A DNA stretch of 6,475 nucleotides from Candidatus Parepulonipiscium sp. PG-Nun2H_MBin03 (GCA_001995005.1 MDJN01000032.1:1-6475); one strand, 5' to 3'; positions 1 through 5,751 are shown, numbered from the stretch's first letter. Numbers and translations are program-made. Notes: a model not told the origin generated them from the sequence alone.

Positions 1-506
1 GCTCCTTTTCCCTCAATTTCATATATTTTATCAGTCGTTACCATCTTTACAGCATTATTATTTCTAAAATGTCCCATCTTAAGTTTCACTTGGCTAGGCA
101 TAAGTTCTCTTACAGTTATGATGCCTTTCATCGTTCCATGTTGCCTTATAACCTTTGTTAATGCTCTTGTATCAAGTGCTTCAATACCTATTATTTTTTG
201 TTCCTTTAAATAACCATCTAATGTTAATTCACACCTAAAATTATTTGGGTAATCACTTTTTTCACGCACGATAAATCCTTTTACCATGCTCGAGCGTGAT
301 TCCATATCATCTAAGTTAATGCCATAATTCCCTATTAGAGGATATGTCATTACCACTATTTGTCCATAGTATGATGGATCTGTCAAAATTTCTTGGTATC
401 CAGTCATCCCAGTATTAAATACTACTTCTCCGATAGTTTCCTTTATATGTCCAAATGCCTTGCAATTAAAAATCATTCCATTTTCAAGAATTAACTGTGC
501 CTTCAT
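1..506 (-). CDS. carA: Carbamoyl-phosphate synthase small subunit, N-terminal part (cut by window edge)
   Basis: The small (glutaminase) subunit of carbamoyl-phosphate synthase supplies ammonia from glutamine to CarB, giving carbamoyl phosphate for pyrimidines and arginine. The visible 168 residues cover the N-terminal small-subunit domain and the linker; the class I glutamine amidotransferase domain with its Cys-His-Glu triad lies outside the window. Family hallmarks are GEVVFNTGMTGYQEILTDPS (about residues 27-46), the following YYGQIVVMTYPLIGNYGIN, and ALDTRALTKVIRQHG (about 110-124). The ATG at 506-504 immediately follows the pyrF stop (TAG then ATG, no gap). An AAAAGGAG ribosome binding site lies inside the end of pyrF (515-522) with 8 nt of spacing, so co-transcription and probably coupled translation with pyrF are expected. 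carB would be expected next, beyond the window. The call is firm; whether this copy serves pyrimidine or arginine synthesis is inferred from linkage to pyrF. Confidence 0.96.
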   Translation of the reverse strand, partial: MKAQLILENGMIFNCKAFGHIKETIGEVVFNTGMTGYQEILTDPSYYGQIVVMTYPLIGNYGINLDDMESRSSMVKGFIVREKSDYPNNFRCELTLDGYLKEQKIIGIEALDTRALTKVIRQHGTMKGIITVRELMPSQVKLKMGHFRNNNAVKMVTTDKIYEIEGKG

Positions 507-1415
507 CTACAATACTCCTTTTAAATCGTCTCGCATTTCTATTACAGCTTCTCTTGCCGATGTTGCAAATTCCTCTTCATGCTTCTTTTTTGCTTTATAA
601 GATGCAATTATTCCACGTGATGAATTTACAATCGCCCCTATCCCATTTTTATCAAAATATCCACTTAAGTCTTTTGCAGTTGCTCCTTGTGCACCATATC
701 CTGGAACTAAGAAGAATGTATTTGGCATTCTCTTTCTTAGGTCATCTCCTTGCTCCTTATATGTTGCTCCTACTACAGCTCCTACCTTACTATACCCATG
801 CTCCCCAATTAAATTTTCTCCCCACTTTTTAACTAAATCTGCAGTATAATTATACACTGGCTCTCCGGATACATCTAAGTCTTGTAGCTCACATCCACTC
901 GGATTGCTTGTTTTTACTAATATAAATAATCCCTTATCAAATTCTTCACATGGTTTTAAAAATGGTTCTATGCCGTCATACCCCATGTACGGATTTAATG
1001 TAATTGCATCTTCTTTCCATAAGTCAAAATGCTCTCCCTCAATAGTAACACCAGCTATATGTCCTGCATAAGCCGCAGCAGTTGAGGCAATATCTCCTCT
1101 TTTTACATCGCCTATTATGATAAGCCCTTTTTCCTTTGCATATTCTATAGTTTTTAGATACGCCGAAATTCCATCCAATCCGTACTGCTCGTACATTGCA
1201 ATTTGTGGTTTAACCGCTGGTATTAAATCATGTGTACTATCTATTATTGCCTTATTAAATCTTATAAACATCTCACTTACAGCCTTAGGTGTCTTACCCC
1301 ATATTTCGTAGCATTCTTGTTTTATAAAATTTGGTATCATAGAAAAAACAGGGTCAAGTCCTACTACAGTCGGATTTTGTGTTTCTTTAATTTTTTCGAT
1401 TAATCTATCAATCAT
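507..1415 (-). CDS. pyrF: Orotidine 5'-phosphate decarboxylase (302 aa, long type)
   Basis: This cytosolic enzyme decarboxylates OMP to UMP, the last step of de novo pyrimidine synthesis. At 302 aa it matches the longer bacterial subfamily (about 270-310 aa) rather than the E. coli/Bacillus type (about 230-245 aa). Visible motifs: GLDP at 19-22; VKPQ at 68-71; the catalytic Asp-x-Lys-x-x-Asp segment DVKRGD at 103-108, with D103, K105 and D108 as the expected charged network; NPYMGYD at 141-147; the phosphate-binding VPGYGAQGA at 237-245; and NSSRGI at 264-269. I chose ATG 1415 because an AAAGGA site (1424-1429) lies 8 nt upstream. An in-frame GTG at 1421 would add two residues but sits only 2 nt from that site. 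An intrinsic terminator lies directly upstream and carA directly downstream, so pyrF seems to open a pyrimidine operon of which carA is the second member. Confidence 0.96.
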   Translation of the reverse strand: MIDRLIEKIKETQNPTVVGLDPVFSMIPNFIKQECYEIWGKTPKAVSEMFIRFNKAIIDSTHDLIPAVKPQIAMYEQYGLDGISAYLKTIEYAKEKGLIIIGDVKRGDIASTAAAYAGHIAGVTIEGEHFDLWKEDAITLNPYMGYDGIEPFLKPCEEFDKGLFILVKTSNPSGCELQDLDVSGEPVYNYTADLVKKWGENLIGEHGYSKVGAVVGATYKEQGDDLRKRMPNTFFLVPGYGAQGATAKDLSGYFDKNGIGAIVNSSRGIIASYKAKKKHEEEFATSAREAVIEMRDDLKGVL

Positions 1416-1423
1416 ATACACTT

Positions 1424-1430
1424 TCCTTTC
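1424..1430 (-). promoter_or_regulatory. pyrF ribosome binding site (decides start)
   Basis: The minus strand reads GAAAGGA here, followed by 8 nt and the ATG at 1415-1413. The alternative GTG at 1421-1419 is only 2 nt from the site, too close for normal initiation, so the ATG is preferred. Confidence 0.7.
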
Positions 1431-1439
1431 GGTTTTTGC

Positions 1440-1477
1440 AAAAAAACAATGAAAAAAGATATCTCCTTTTTCATTGT
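1440..1477 (-). terminator. A/T-rich intrinsic terminator between the 281-aa gene and pyrF
   Basis: An 11-bp perfect inverted repeat (ACAATGAAAAA at 1477-1467 in the minus sense, TTTTTCATTGT at 1456-1446) encloses a 10-nt loop and runs straight into a tract of about eight T residues ending at 1440. It starts 4 nt after the stop codon of the upstream gene, as expected of a terminator. The stem holds only two G-C pairs, so it may be leaky. Only 24 nt separate it from the pyrF ATG, which leaves no space for a separate pyrF promoter. Termination here would therefore also control pyrF-carA unless a promoter lies inside the upstream gene. Confidence 0.72.
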
Positions 1478-1481
1478 CTAT

Positions 1482-2327
1482 TTATTTTATCTTTATTTCA
1501 CCAATAACTTCATCTTTATTAGCCCAGACATTCCCATCTTGACGATTATCCCAAAAGAATATACCTTCTATTTCAGCTCGTTTTTCGAGAATTGTTGTAG
1601 TAGTTTTAAGAAATCCTTTAACTTTATGATAATACTTAAAAAGTACGTCTCCTATTTTTACAGCAGTACCATCTCTTAAAAGGCTATCTTTAATTAAACT
1701 ATCATTTACTTCTAAAAATTTTTTCACGGGTGTTTCTGTAGCTGTAATAGTAGCTGGGGATAAAATTAGACATTTGTTAAATTCCGTATCTATATTATTA
1801 AATGTAAATATATGATTTATATTTTCTATGTCCATATCATTTAGGGGTAATTCTATATTTTTTTCTTCAATCAATACTTTAGATATTTCCATTGCATCAA
1901 TTTGCAAATATTCTTCCTCTTCTTCAACTTCATTTAAGGTTAAAAATCTATCTGATATCTCTACTTTATAAAACACATTTTCCACTAAAATAATCTGATT
2001 TTTATATAAATTATTTAAGCATAAATAATATAATATAGCCGAGTCTAGACAACTTATAGTAACTGAATTCGCTAGTTTAAATCTATCTTTTACCTTATAC
2101 ATATATTGATATATTATAGGCTCATCGTACAATATTATAATATTAGTATTTTTAAATTTATTATAGTTTAATGGATAATTTAGAAAATCAATTAGCTCAT
2201 TTGCATCATAATGACAATACAATTCATAAAAATCTCTTTTATTAAACGAAACTTTTTTCCATTCTCCTTTGTAAAAATCATTTATATATGCCGTGTGATT
2301 ACTGATAATAAATATAAGTGTATCCAT
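1482..2327 (-). CDS. Uncharacterised 281-aa protein downstream of thrS
   Basis: I do not recognise this protein. It reads as a real gene: the ORF is open for 281 codons, its ATG lies 9 nt after the thrS stop, and a purine-rich AGAGGGGG site overlaps that stop. A terminator follows its own stop. The sequence is rich in Asn, Tyr, Ile and Lys, has no signal peptide or clear membrane segment, and so is probably cytosolic. The N-terminal half alternates short hydrophobic strands (TLIFIIS 3-9, NIIILYDEP 62-70, NSVTISCLDSAILYYLCL 87-104, QIILVEN 111-117). A run of five Glu lies at 135-139. The C-terminal segment, about 217-281, contains DGTAVKIGDVLF (219-230) and DGNVWANKDEVIGEIKI (264-280). These twin 'DG-V...GD/E-V' strands faintly recall a biotinyl/lipoyl-like (barrel-sandwich) fold, but no lipoyl- or biotin-type modified lysine motif is evident. 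Any function is unknown. Expression coupled to thrS is inferred from spacing. Confidence 0.85.
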   Translation of the reverse strand: MDTLIFIISNHTAYINDFYKGEWKKVSFNKRDFYELYCHYDANELIDFLNYPLNYNKFKNTNIIILYDEPIIYQYMYKVKDRFKLANSVTISCLDSAILYYLCLNNLYKNQIILVENVFYKVEISDRFLTLNEVEEEEEYLQIDAMEISKVLIEEKNIELPLNDMDIENINHIFTFNNIDTEFNKCLILSPATITATETPVKKFLEVNDSLIKDSLLRDGTAVKIGDVLFKYYHKVKGFLKTTTTILEKRAEIEGIFFWDNRQDGNVWANKDEVIGEIKIK

Positions 2328-2336
2328 AAGCCCCCT

Positions 2337-4298
2337 CTATTTTGCAAATTCGTTTGTTATATCATCATGGTAATTGTATTTTGTTTTTATCTCCGTTGCT
2401 ACTCTTGTAACAAATTCGTCAAGTTTTGTTATTCCTTCGTCGCCTTTTTGCCTACTTCTAACTGCAACCGTATTATTTTGCATTTCTTCTAAGCCCACCA
2501 CTAATATATACGGTACTCTTTCCATTCTGGCTTCTCGGATTTTATACCCTATTTTTTCTGTACGATAATCCGCTTCTACACGTATATTATTAGCCTTAAG
2601 TTTTTTTACTACATCCATTGCATAATCTGCGTATTTATCAGATATAGGTAACACTTTTACTGTTACTGGTGCAAGCCAACTTGGAAATGCCCCTGCATAT
2701 TTTTCTATCAGCATAGCAAGTGTTCTTTCATAACATCCAATGGACGACCGATGAATTATATACGGAATTTTCTTTTCGCCGTCTGCATCCACATATGTCA
2801 TATTAAACCTAGTTGCAAGAGCAAAATCAATTTGCACCGTAATTATAGTATCTTCTTTTCCATGTACATTTTTAAACTGAATGTCAAGCTTTGGTCCATA
2901 AAATGCTGCTTCTCCATCTGCTTCTGTATAATCTATGCCTAGGTGGTCCAAAATATTCTTCATAATGACTTGTGTATTTTCCCACGCTTCTTTATTGTCA
3001 ATATACTTACCTTTAGAATTTGGGTCCCATTTTGAAAATCTATATGAAATGTCTTTATCAATCCCTATCGTTTCCATAATATGCTTTATTAAGTCTACAA
3101 CTTGCTTAAACTCTTTCTCCAATTGCTCTGGAGTACAAACAATGTGTCCATCCGCTAACGTAAACTGTCTCACTCTGATAAGGCCGTGCATTTCTCCTGA
3201 AGATTCATTTCTTGCCAAAGTTGCGGTTTCAGCATATCTTATTGGTAAATCACGGTAGCTATGCTTTTCTGTATTATATATGGCAAATTGAAACGGACAT
3301 GTCATAGGTCTTAGGGCTATAACTTCTTTATCCACTTCTTCATTACCCATAACAAACATTCCATCTTTATAATGATCCCAGTGCCCAGAAATTTTATACA
3401 AATCATTTTTTGCCATACTAGGTGTTTTGGTTAACACATATCCATTAGCCTCTTCTAAATCTTCAATCCATCTTTGTAATATCTGCACAACTTTAGCTCC
3501 CTTTGGCATAAGTAAAGGTAAGCCTTGTCCAACGCTTTCATCTGTTGCAAATAATTTAAGCTCTCTCCCTAATTTGTTATGGTCTCTTTTTTTAGCTTCT
3601 TCTAGTGCCGTAAGGTGTGCATTTAGTTCAGCTTTTTTCGGAAATGCTGTGCCATATATTCTGTAGAGCATCTTATTTTTCTCATCTCCACGCCAATATG
3701 CTCCTGCACAAGAGAGTAGTTTAAAAGCGTCTATAGATTTTGTATTCATCAGATGCGGGCCGGCACATAGGTCTACAAAATCTCCTTGTTTATAAAAAGT
3801 TATCTTAACATTATCTGCTAAATCATTAATTAACTCTATTTTATATGGTTCGTCTTTCATAAGTTCTCTGGCTTCTTGCTTTGATAGTTCAAATGTTTCT
3901 ATTGGATACTTTGCTTTTACTATTTTTTTCATTTCTGCTTCTATTTTAGCCAATTCTTCATCGCTAAAATGTTTTTCACTATCAAAATCATAGTAAAAAC
4001 CGCCATCTATCGCAGGTCCAATAGCTAGTTTTATATTGGGATAAATATTTTTTACAGCTTGAGCTAAAATATGCGATGCAGTGTGTCTAAATGCAAGTTG
4101 TCCTTCTTTATCATTAAAGGTAAGTAATTCAAGATTTGCATCTTCATTTATTACCGTTCTAATGTCCACTGTTTTACCATTTAATTTGGCTGCACAGGTG
4201 GCACGTGCCAGTCCTGCACTTATCTCATTGGCTATATCAAGTATGCTCATGTCTTTTTCAAATTCTTTAACAGTGCCGTCTTTTAAAGTTATTTTCAC
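2337..4298 (-). CDS. thrS: Threonyl-tRNA synthetase (653 aa)
   Basis: This class II synthetase charges tRNA-Thr with threonine in the cytosol. Domains in order: N-terminal TGS domain (about 1-62); editing domain with the HxxxH motif H72/H76 and C178xxxH182, which clears mischarged Ser-tRNA; the class II catalytic core (about 245-540); and the anticodon-binding domain (about 543-640, LAPVTVKVLPISDKY onward). The three zinc ligands that select threonine are present as C334, H385 and H516. Motif 2 spans the YRDLPIRYAETATLARNESS region (348-367). Motif 3 is GCYERTLAMLIE (521-532). The catalytic-core segment carrying the zinc cysteine reads RPMTCPFQ where the E. coli enzyme has NCPGH; I recall this form from clostridial ThrRS. 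The length is normal, with a short tail. The start is GTG 4298, with GGAGGG (4308-4313) 9 nt upstream. It has its own sigma-A promoter and a leader without a visible T-box. Confidence 0.97.
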   Translation of the reverse strand: MKITLKDGTVKEFEKDMSILDIANEISAGLARATCAAKLNGKTVDIRTVINEDANLELLTFNDKEGQLAFRHTASHILAQAVKNIYPNIKLAIGPAIDGGFYYDFDSEKHFSDEELAKIEAEMKKIVKAKYPIETFELSKQEARELMKDEPYKIELINDLADNVKITFYKQGDFVDLCAGPHLMNTKSIDAFKLLSCAGAYWRGDEKNKMLYRIYGTAFPKKAELNAHLTALEEAKKRDHNKLGRELKLFATDESVGQGLPLLMPKGAKVVQILQRWIEDLEEANGYVLTKTPSMAKNDLYKISGHWDHYKDGMFVMGNEEVDKEVIALRPMTCPFQFAIYNTEKHSYRDLPIRYAETATLARNESSGEMHGLIRVRQFTLADGHIVCTPEQLEKEFKQVVDLIKHIMETIGIDKDISYRFSKWDPNSKGKYIDNKEAWENTQVIMKNILDHLGIDYTEADGEAAFYGPKLDIQFKNVHGKEDTIITVQIDFALATRFNMTYVDADGEKKIPYIIHRSSIGCYERTLAMLIEKYAGAFPSWLAPVTVKVLPISDKYADYAMDVVKKLKANNIRVEADYRTEKIGYKIREARMERVPYILVVGLEEMQNNTVAVRSRQKGDEGITKLDEFVTRVATEIKTKYNYHDDITNEFAK

Positions 4299-4307
4299 TG
4301 ATTTTCA

Positions 4308-4313
4308 CCCTCC
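4308..4313 (-). promoter_or_regulatory. thrS ribosome binding site (supports GTG start)
   Basis: GGAGGG on the minus strand lies 9 nt before the GTG at 4298-4296. No in-frame ATG upstream fits better, and the TGS domain begins with the first residues (MKITLKDG), so the GTG start is supported. Confidence 0.75.
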
Positions 4314-4341
4314 GTTACTCTGTCTGTCTTATCACTAAACT

Positions 4342-4371
4342 GAACCTCCCACAGCTAAAGCATTGGGGTTC
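4342..4371 (-). repeat. Interrupted palindrome in the thrS leader, IS200/IS605-end-like
   Basis: In the minus sense GAAC-CCCA-AU-GC-UUUA-GC-UG-UGGG-AG-GUUC folds into a hairpin. GAAC pairs with GUUC and CCCA with UGGG (with a 2-nt AG bulge between those helices), then comes a 2x2 internal loop, and a GC/GC tip closes a UUUA loop. From memory, hairpins of the form 'CCC..GCUUUAGC..GGGAGGUUC' are common at the ends of IS200/IS605-type elements and in their tnpB-associated RNAs in Firmicutes. No transposase or tnpB remnant lies beside it. It may be a solo end, a miniature element, or an unrelated leader structure. Confidence 0.4.
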
Positions 4372-4388
4372 TAAAAATAATAAGCATT

Positions 4389-4434
4389 CTTCCTTATTTA
4401 AGAAGAGCTCTCGTCTACTTTTAAAACGAGAGCT
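4389..4434 (-). promoter_or_regulatory. Tandem hairpins at the 5' end of the thrS leader
   Basis: Two adjacent stem-loops occupy the start of the predicted thrS mRNA. The first is a perfect 9-bp stem (AGCTCTCGT paired with ACGAGAGCT, 4434-4406) with an 11-nt loop, starting about 8 nt after the predicted transcription start. The second is a 6-bp stem (CTTCTT with AGGAAG, one G-U pair, 4405-4389) with a 5-nt loop. Neither is followed directly by a clean T-run; the tract TTATTATTTTTAG comes after a further 6 nt or so. They could stabilise the 5' end, form an unusual attenuator, or end ytxC read-through. The T-box consensus (AGGGTGGNACCGCG) is absent. Confidence 0.5.
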
Positions 4435-4448
4435 ACATAATTATCCTA

Positions 4449-4477
4449 ATTTTAATATCTATCTAAGTGTCTGTCAA
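4449..4477 (-). promoter_or_regulatory. Sigma-A promoter for thrS
   Basis: The minus strand shows TTGACA (4477-4472, perfect -35), a 17-nt spacer and TAAAAT (4454-4449, five of six matches to TATAAT). Transcription would start near 4442, giving a leader of about 140 nt before the GTG. The -35 box lies only 10 nt after the ytxC stop, so thrS is probably a separate unit that may also receive read-through from ytxC. Confidence 0.82.
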
Positions 4478-4487
4478 GCATATAGTT

Positions 4488-5294
4488 TTATTGTTCGTTC
4501 TTAATATCGCATATGTCGCACCCTGTGCACAATGTTATGTTAAATATTTGGCCTAGTGTTTGCAAGAAATTTTCGTTATCATATTTTGCATGGTTATGAA
4601 TAATCGTCTCTTCTGGGCACACACCGATCAAAATAGTTACTATCAAATCTTCTGGTGTCATATCAGCAAAATCTATTTCTTGGCAATATTTTTCAATATA
4701 TTTTGTTGTTACATTTTTTTGTTTATTGTCATAAATCTCTAGGCTTCCTGTTGAAGAACAATATATGTTTAAAGTCTCTTCAAGAGAATTTTTACTATCC
4801 GTTATGTGCTTTAAAAATTCCATATACTTAATATATTCTGAATGCATTTCATAATCATATATGGTTTGAACTATAATATCTTCTAAAATTATACAATACT
4901 TTAATGTTCTAAAATTTATCCACCCATCCAAATCTATATAATCATTTTTTAATAAATACTCTAATATAGGAACATATAGTAAATAATATGATACACAAGA
5001 AATCCCTTCATCTACTAGTAAATAATTACTTTTTGTAAACGCTTCATAAATATCTTGTCTCACTTCTTTTGATAAATCTCTTCTTTTTTGGAGATATTTA
5101 TTTGCAAAATCTTCCAGTATTTGTTGCTGAATAACTTCAAATATGGCAGTAGAAAGTTTATCTACAGCGGCCTTTTTTTGATCTGATTGATAACTATATT
5201 GTAATATATAATCATTTTTAAAAACCACATCCGATAATAGCTTATCTTTTAGCTGGTCATAATTTTTTTTAGTAGATATAATATATTGCTGCAT
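4488..5294 (-). CDS. ytxC: YtxC-family putative sporulation protein (268 aa)
   Basis: The family is annotated as a putative sporulation protein of spore-forming Firmicutes; its biochemical role is not known to me. Features resembling YtxC are the segment DLDGWINFRTLKYCIILEDI (121-140), matching the family's 'F..GFINFR.K.Y' pattern, and the C-terminal TPEDLIVTILIGVCPEETIIH (about 213-233), matching 'EDLLIS.L...P..I.IH'. The protein ends in a cysteine cluster CTGCDIC (C256, C259, C262), which could hold metal or form disulfides. There is no signal peptide; a hydrophobic stretch near 100-115 is probably a buried helix. I chose ATG 5294 because AGAGGTGA (5300-5307) precedes it; the in-frame ATG at 5324 has no ribosome binding site and overlaps a putative -10 box. 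Position just upstream of thrS is, from memory, also seen in Bacillus and Clostridium and supports the call. The PepSY gene upstream has no terminator, so co-transcription is possible. Confidence 0.83.
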   Translation of the reverse strand: MQQYIISTKKNYDQLKDKLLSDVVFKNDYILQYSYQSDQKKAAVDKLSTAIFEVIQQQILEDFANKYLQKRRDLSKEVRQDIYEAFTKSNYLLVDEGISCVSYYLLYVPILEYLLKNDYIDLDGWINFRTLKYCIILEDIIVQTIYDYEMHSEYIKYMEFLKHITDSKNSLEETLNIYCSSTGSLEIYDNKQKNVTTKYIEKYCQEIDFADMTPEDLIVTILIGVCPEETIIHNHAKYDNENFLQTLGQIFNITLCTGCDICDIKNEQ

Positions 5295-5299
5295 AAAAG

Positions 5300-5340
5300 T
5301 CACCTCTTTTATATCTTTTTTCATTATATGTCAGAGGTGA
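5300..5340 (-). promoter_or_regulatory. Hairpin sequestering the ytxC ribosome binding site
   Basis: A perfect 8-nt inverted repeat lies in the gap before ytxC: TCACCTCT (5340-5333) and AGAGGTGA (5307-5300) in the minus sense, with 25 nt between. The second arm is the ytxC Shine-Dalgarno sequence itself, so RNA entering from the PepSY gene could fold and hide it. No T-run follows, so it is not a terminator. Confidence 0.6.
5323..5330 (-). promoter_or_regulatory. Possible -10 element of a ytxC promoter inside the hairpin loop
   Basis: The minus strand reads CATATAAT (5330-5323), which includes a perfect TATAAT. The -35 region at 16-18 nt spacing is weak (GTAACT or TAACTA). CATATAAT also resembles the -10 of mother-cell sporulation sigma factors (SigE CATACAAT; SigK CATANNNTA, with an AC 17 nt upstream). 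A start near 5316 would fall between the two hairpin arms, giving mRNA with a free ribosome binding site. The sigma factor is not resolved from sequence. Confidence 0.42.
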
Positions 5341-5352
5341 TTGTCTAGTTAC

Positions 5353-5685
5353 CTAATCGTCTATATCTTTTTCTGTTTCAACGATTTTACCAGTTTGGGC
5401 ATCTATTTCATATTCATATTCCACATTGCCTACTTTAAATTCTATTTTATATTCAAATTTACCATCATCTACTTCTAAGGAAGTTTTTTCAAATACAGCT
5501 TCAGTCAAAGTTATTTTTGCATCATTTAGTGCAATTTCTTTAGCTTTTTCTACTCCTATATAAGTTTCTTGAATTGGTATCGCAAATCCTTCAACTTGTG
5601 CAGGTTCATCTTCAGGCTTCACACCCGCTCCTAAAACACTTGTACAACCACATATTAGTATAATTGCTAAAAACTTAGTTTTCAT
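5353..5685 (-). CDS. Small PepSY-domain probable lipoprotein (110 aa)
   Basis: This is a secreted or membrane-anchored small protein. Residues 1-14 form a short lipoprotein-type signal (MKTK, a hydrophobic run, then ICGC with the candidate lipidated Cys14). The lipobox is slightly unusual, with Cys at -2, so an ordinary signal peptide cannot be excluded. A short linker follows, then one PepSY domain at about 43-105: IGVEKAKEIALNDA (43-56), the acidic FEYKIEFKVGNVEYEYEID strands (77-95) and the closing DAQTGKIVETE (95-105). PepSY domains occur in peptidase propeptides and in stand-alone envelope proteins and are thought to inhibit or modulate proteases; the partner here is unknown. ATG 5685 is chosen because AGGAGG (5693-5698) lies 7 nt upstream and the signal begins there; the reading frame stays open upstream to 5784, into the preceding terminator. 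It has its own promoter and may be co-transcribed with ytxC. Confidence 0.88.
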   Translation of the reverse strand: MKTKFLAIILICGCTSVLGAGVKPEDEPAQVEGFAIPIQETYIGVEKAKEIALNDAKITLTEAVFEKTSLEVDDGKFEYKIEFKVGNVEYEYEIDAQTGKIVETEKDIDD

Positions 5686-5719
5686 GTATAATCCTCCTAA
5701 AAATATATAATTCGTCACC

Positions 5720-5748
5720 ATATTAACATAAATTATATTTTTTGGCAA
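5720..5748 (-). promoter_or_regulatory. Candidate promoter for the PepSY gene
   Basis: TTGCCA (5748-5743, five of six to TTGACA), a 17-nt A/T-rich spacer and TAATAT (5725-5720, four of six to TATAAT) lie immediately after the T-run of the dehydrogenase terminator. Transcription would start near 5713, giving a leader of about 28 nt ahead of a strong AGGAGG site. Confidence 0.6.
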
Positions 5749-5751
5749 GAC

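Noticed and set aside
497..832. Plus-strand open frame of 111 codons, rich in Leu, opposite pyrF
   Set aside because: It lies wholly antisense to the well-supported pyrF gene, has composition typical of a shadow frame (Leu/His runs) and shows no convincing ribosome binding site.
1449..1679. Plus-strand frame starting MKKDISFF at the terminator palindrome
   Set aside because: It starts inside the terminator stem because the stem is palindromic, and is antisense to the 281-aa gene. The Phe/Ile-rich content is an A/T-rich shadow.
2935..3258. Plus-strand frame of 107 codons opposite thrS
   Set aside because: It is antisense to the catalytic core of ThrRS, where conservation fixes the other strand. 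No promoter or ribosome binding site supports it.
4406..4434. The 9-bp hairpin as a rho-independent terminator of ytxC
   Set aside because: The stem is good, but it is followed by CTTCTTAAATAAGG rather than a T-run, and it lies downstream of the thrS promoter, so a simple terminator role is not supported.
4299..4487. T-box riboswitch in front of thrS
   Set aside because: It was expected for a Firmicute thrS, but the conserved T-box core and a clear terminator are missing and the leader after the promoter is short. No T-box is annotated.
5295..5324. Ten-residue N-terminal extension of YtxC from ATG 5324
   Set aside because: It has no ribosome binding site and its ATG overlaps the TATAAT box. 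The ATG at 5294 has a strong site at good spacing.
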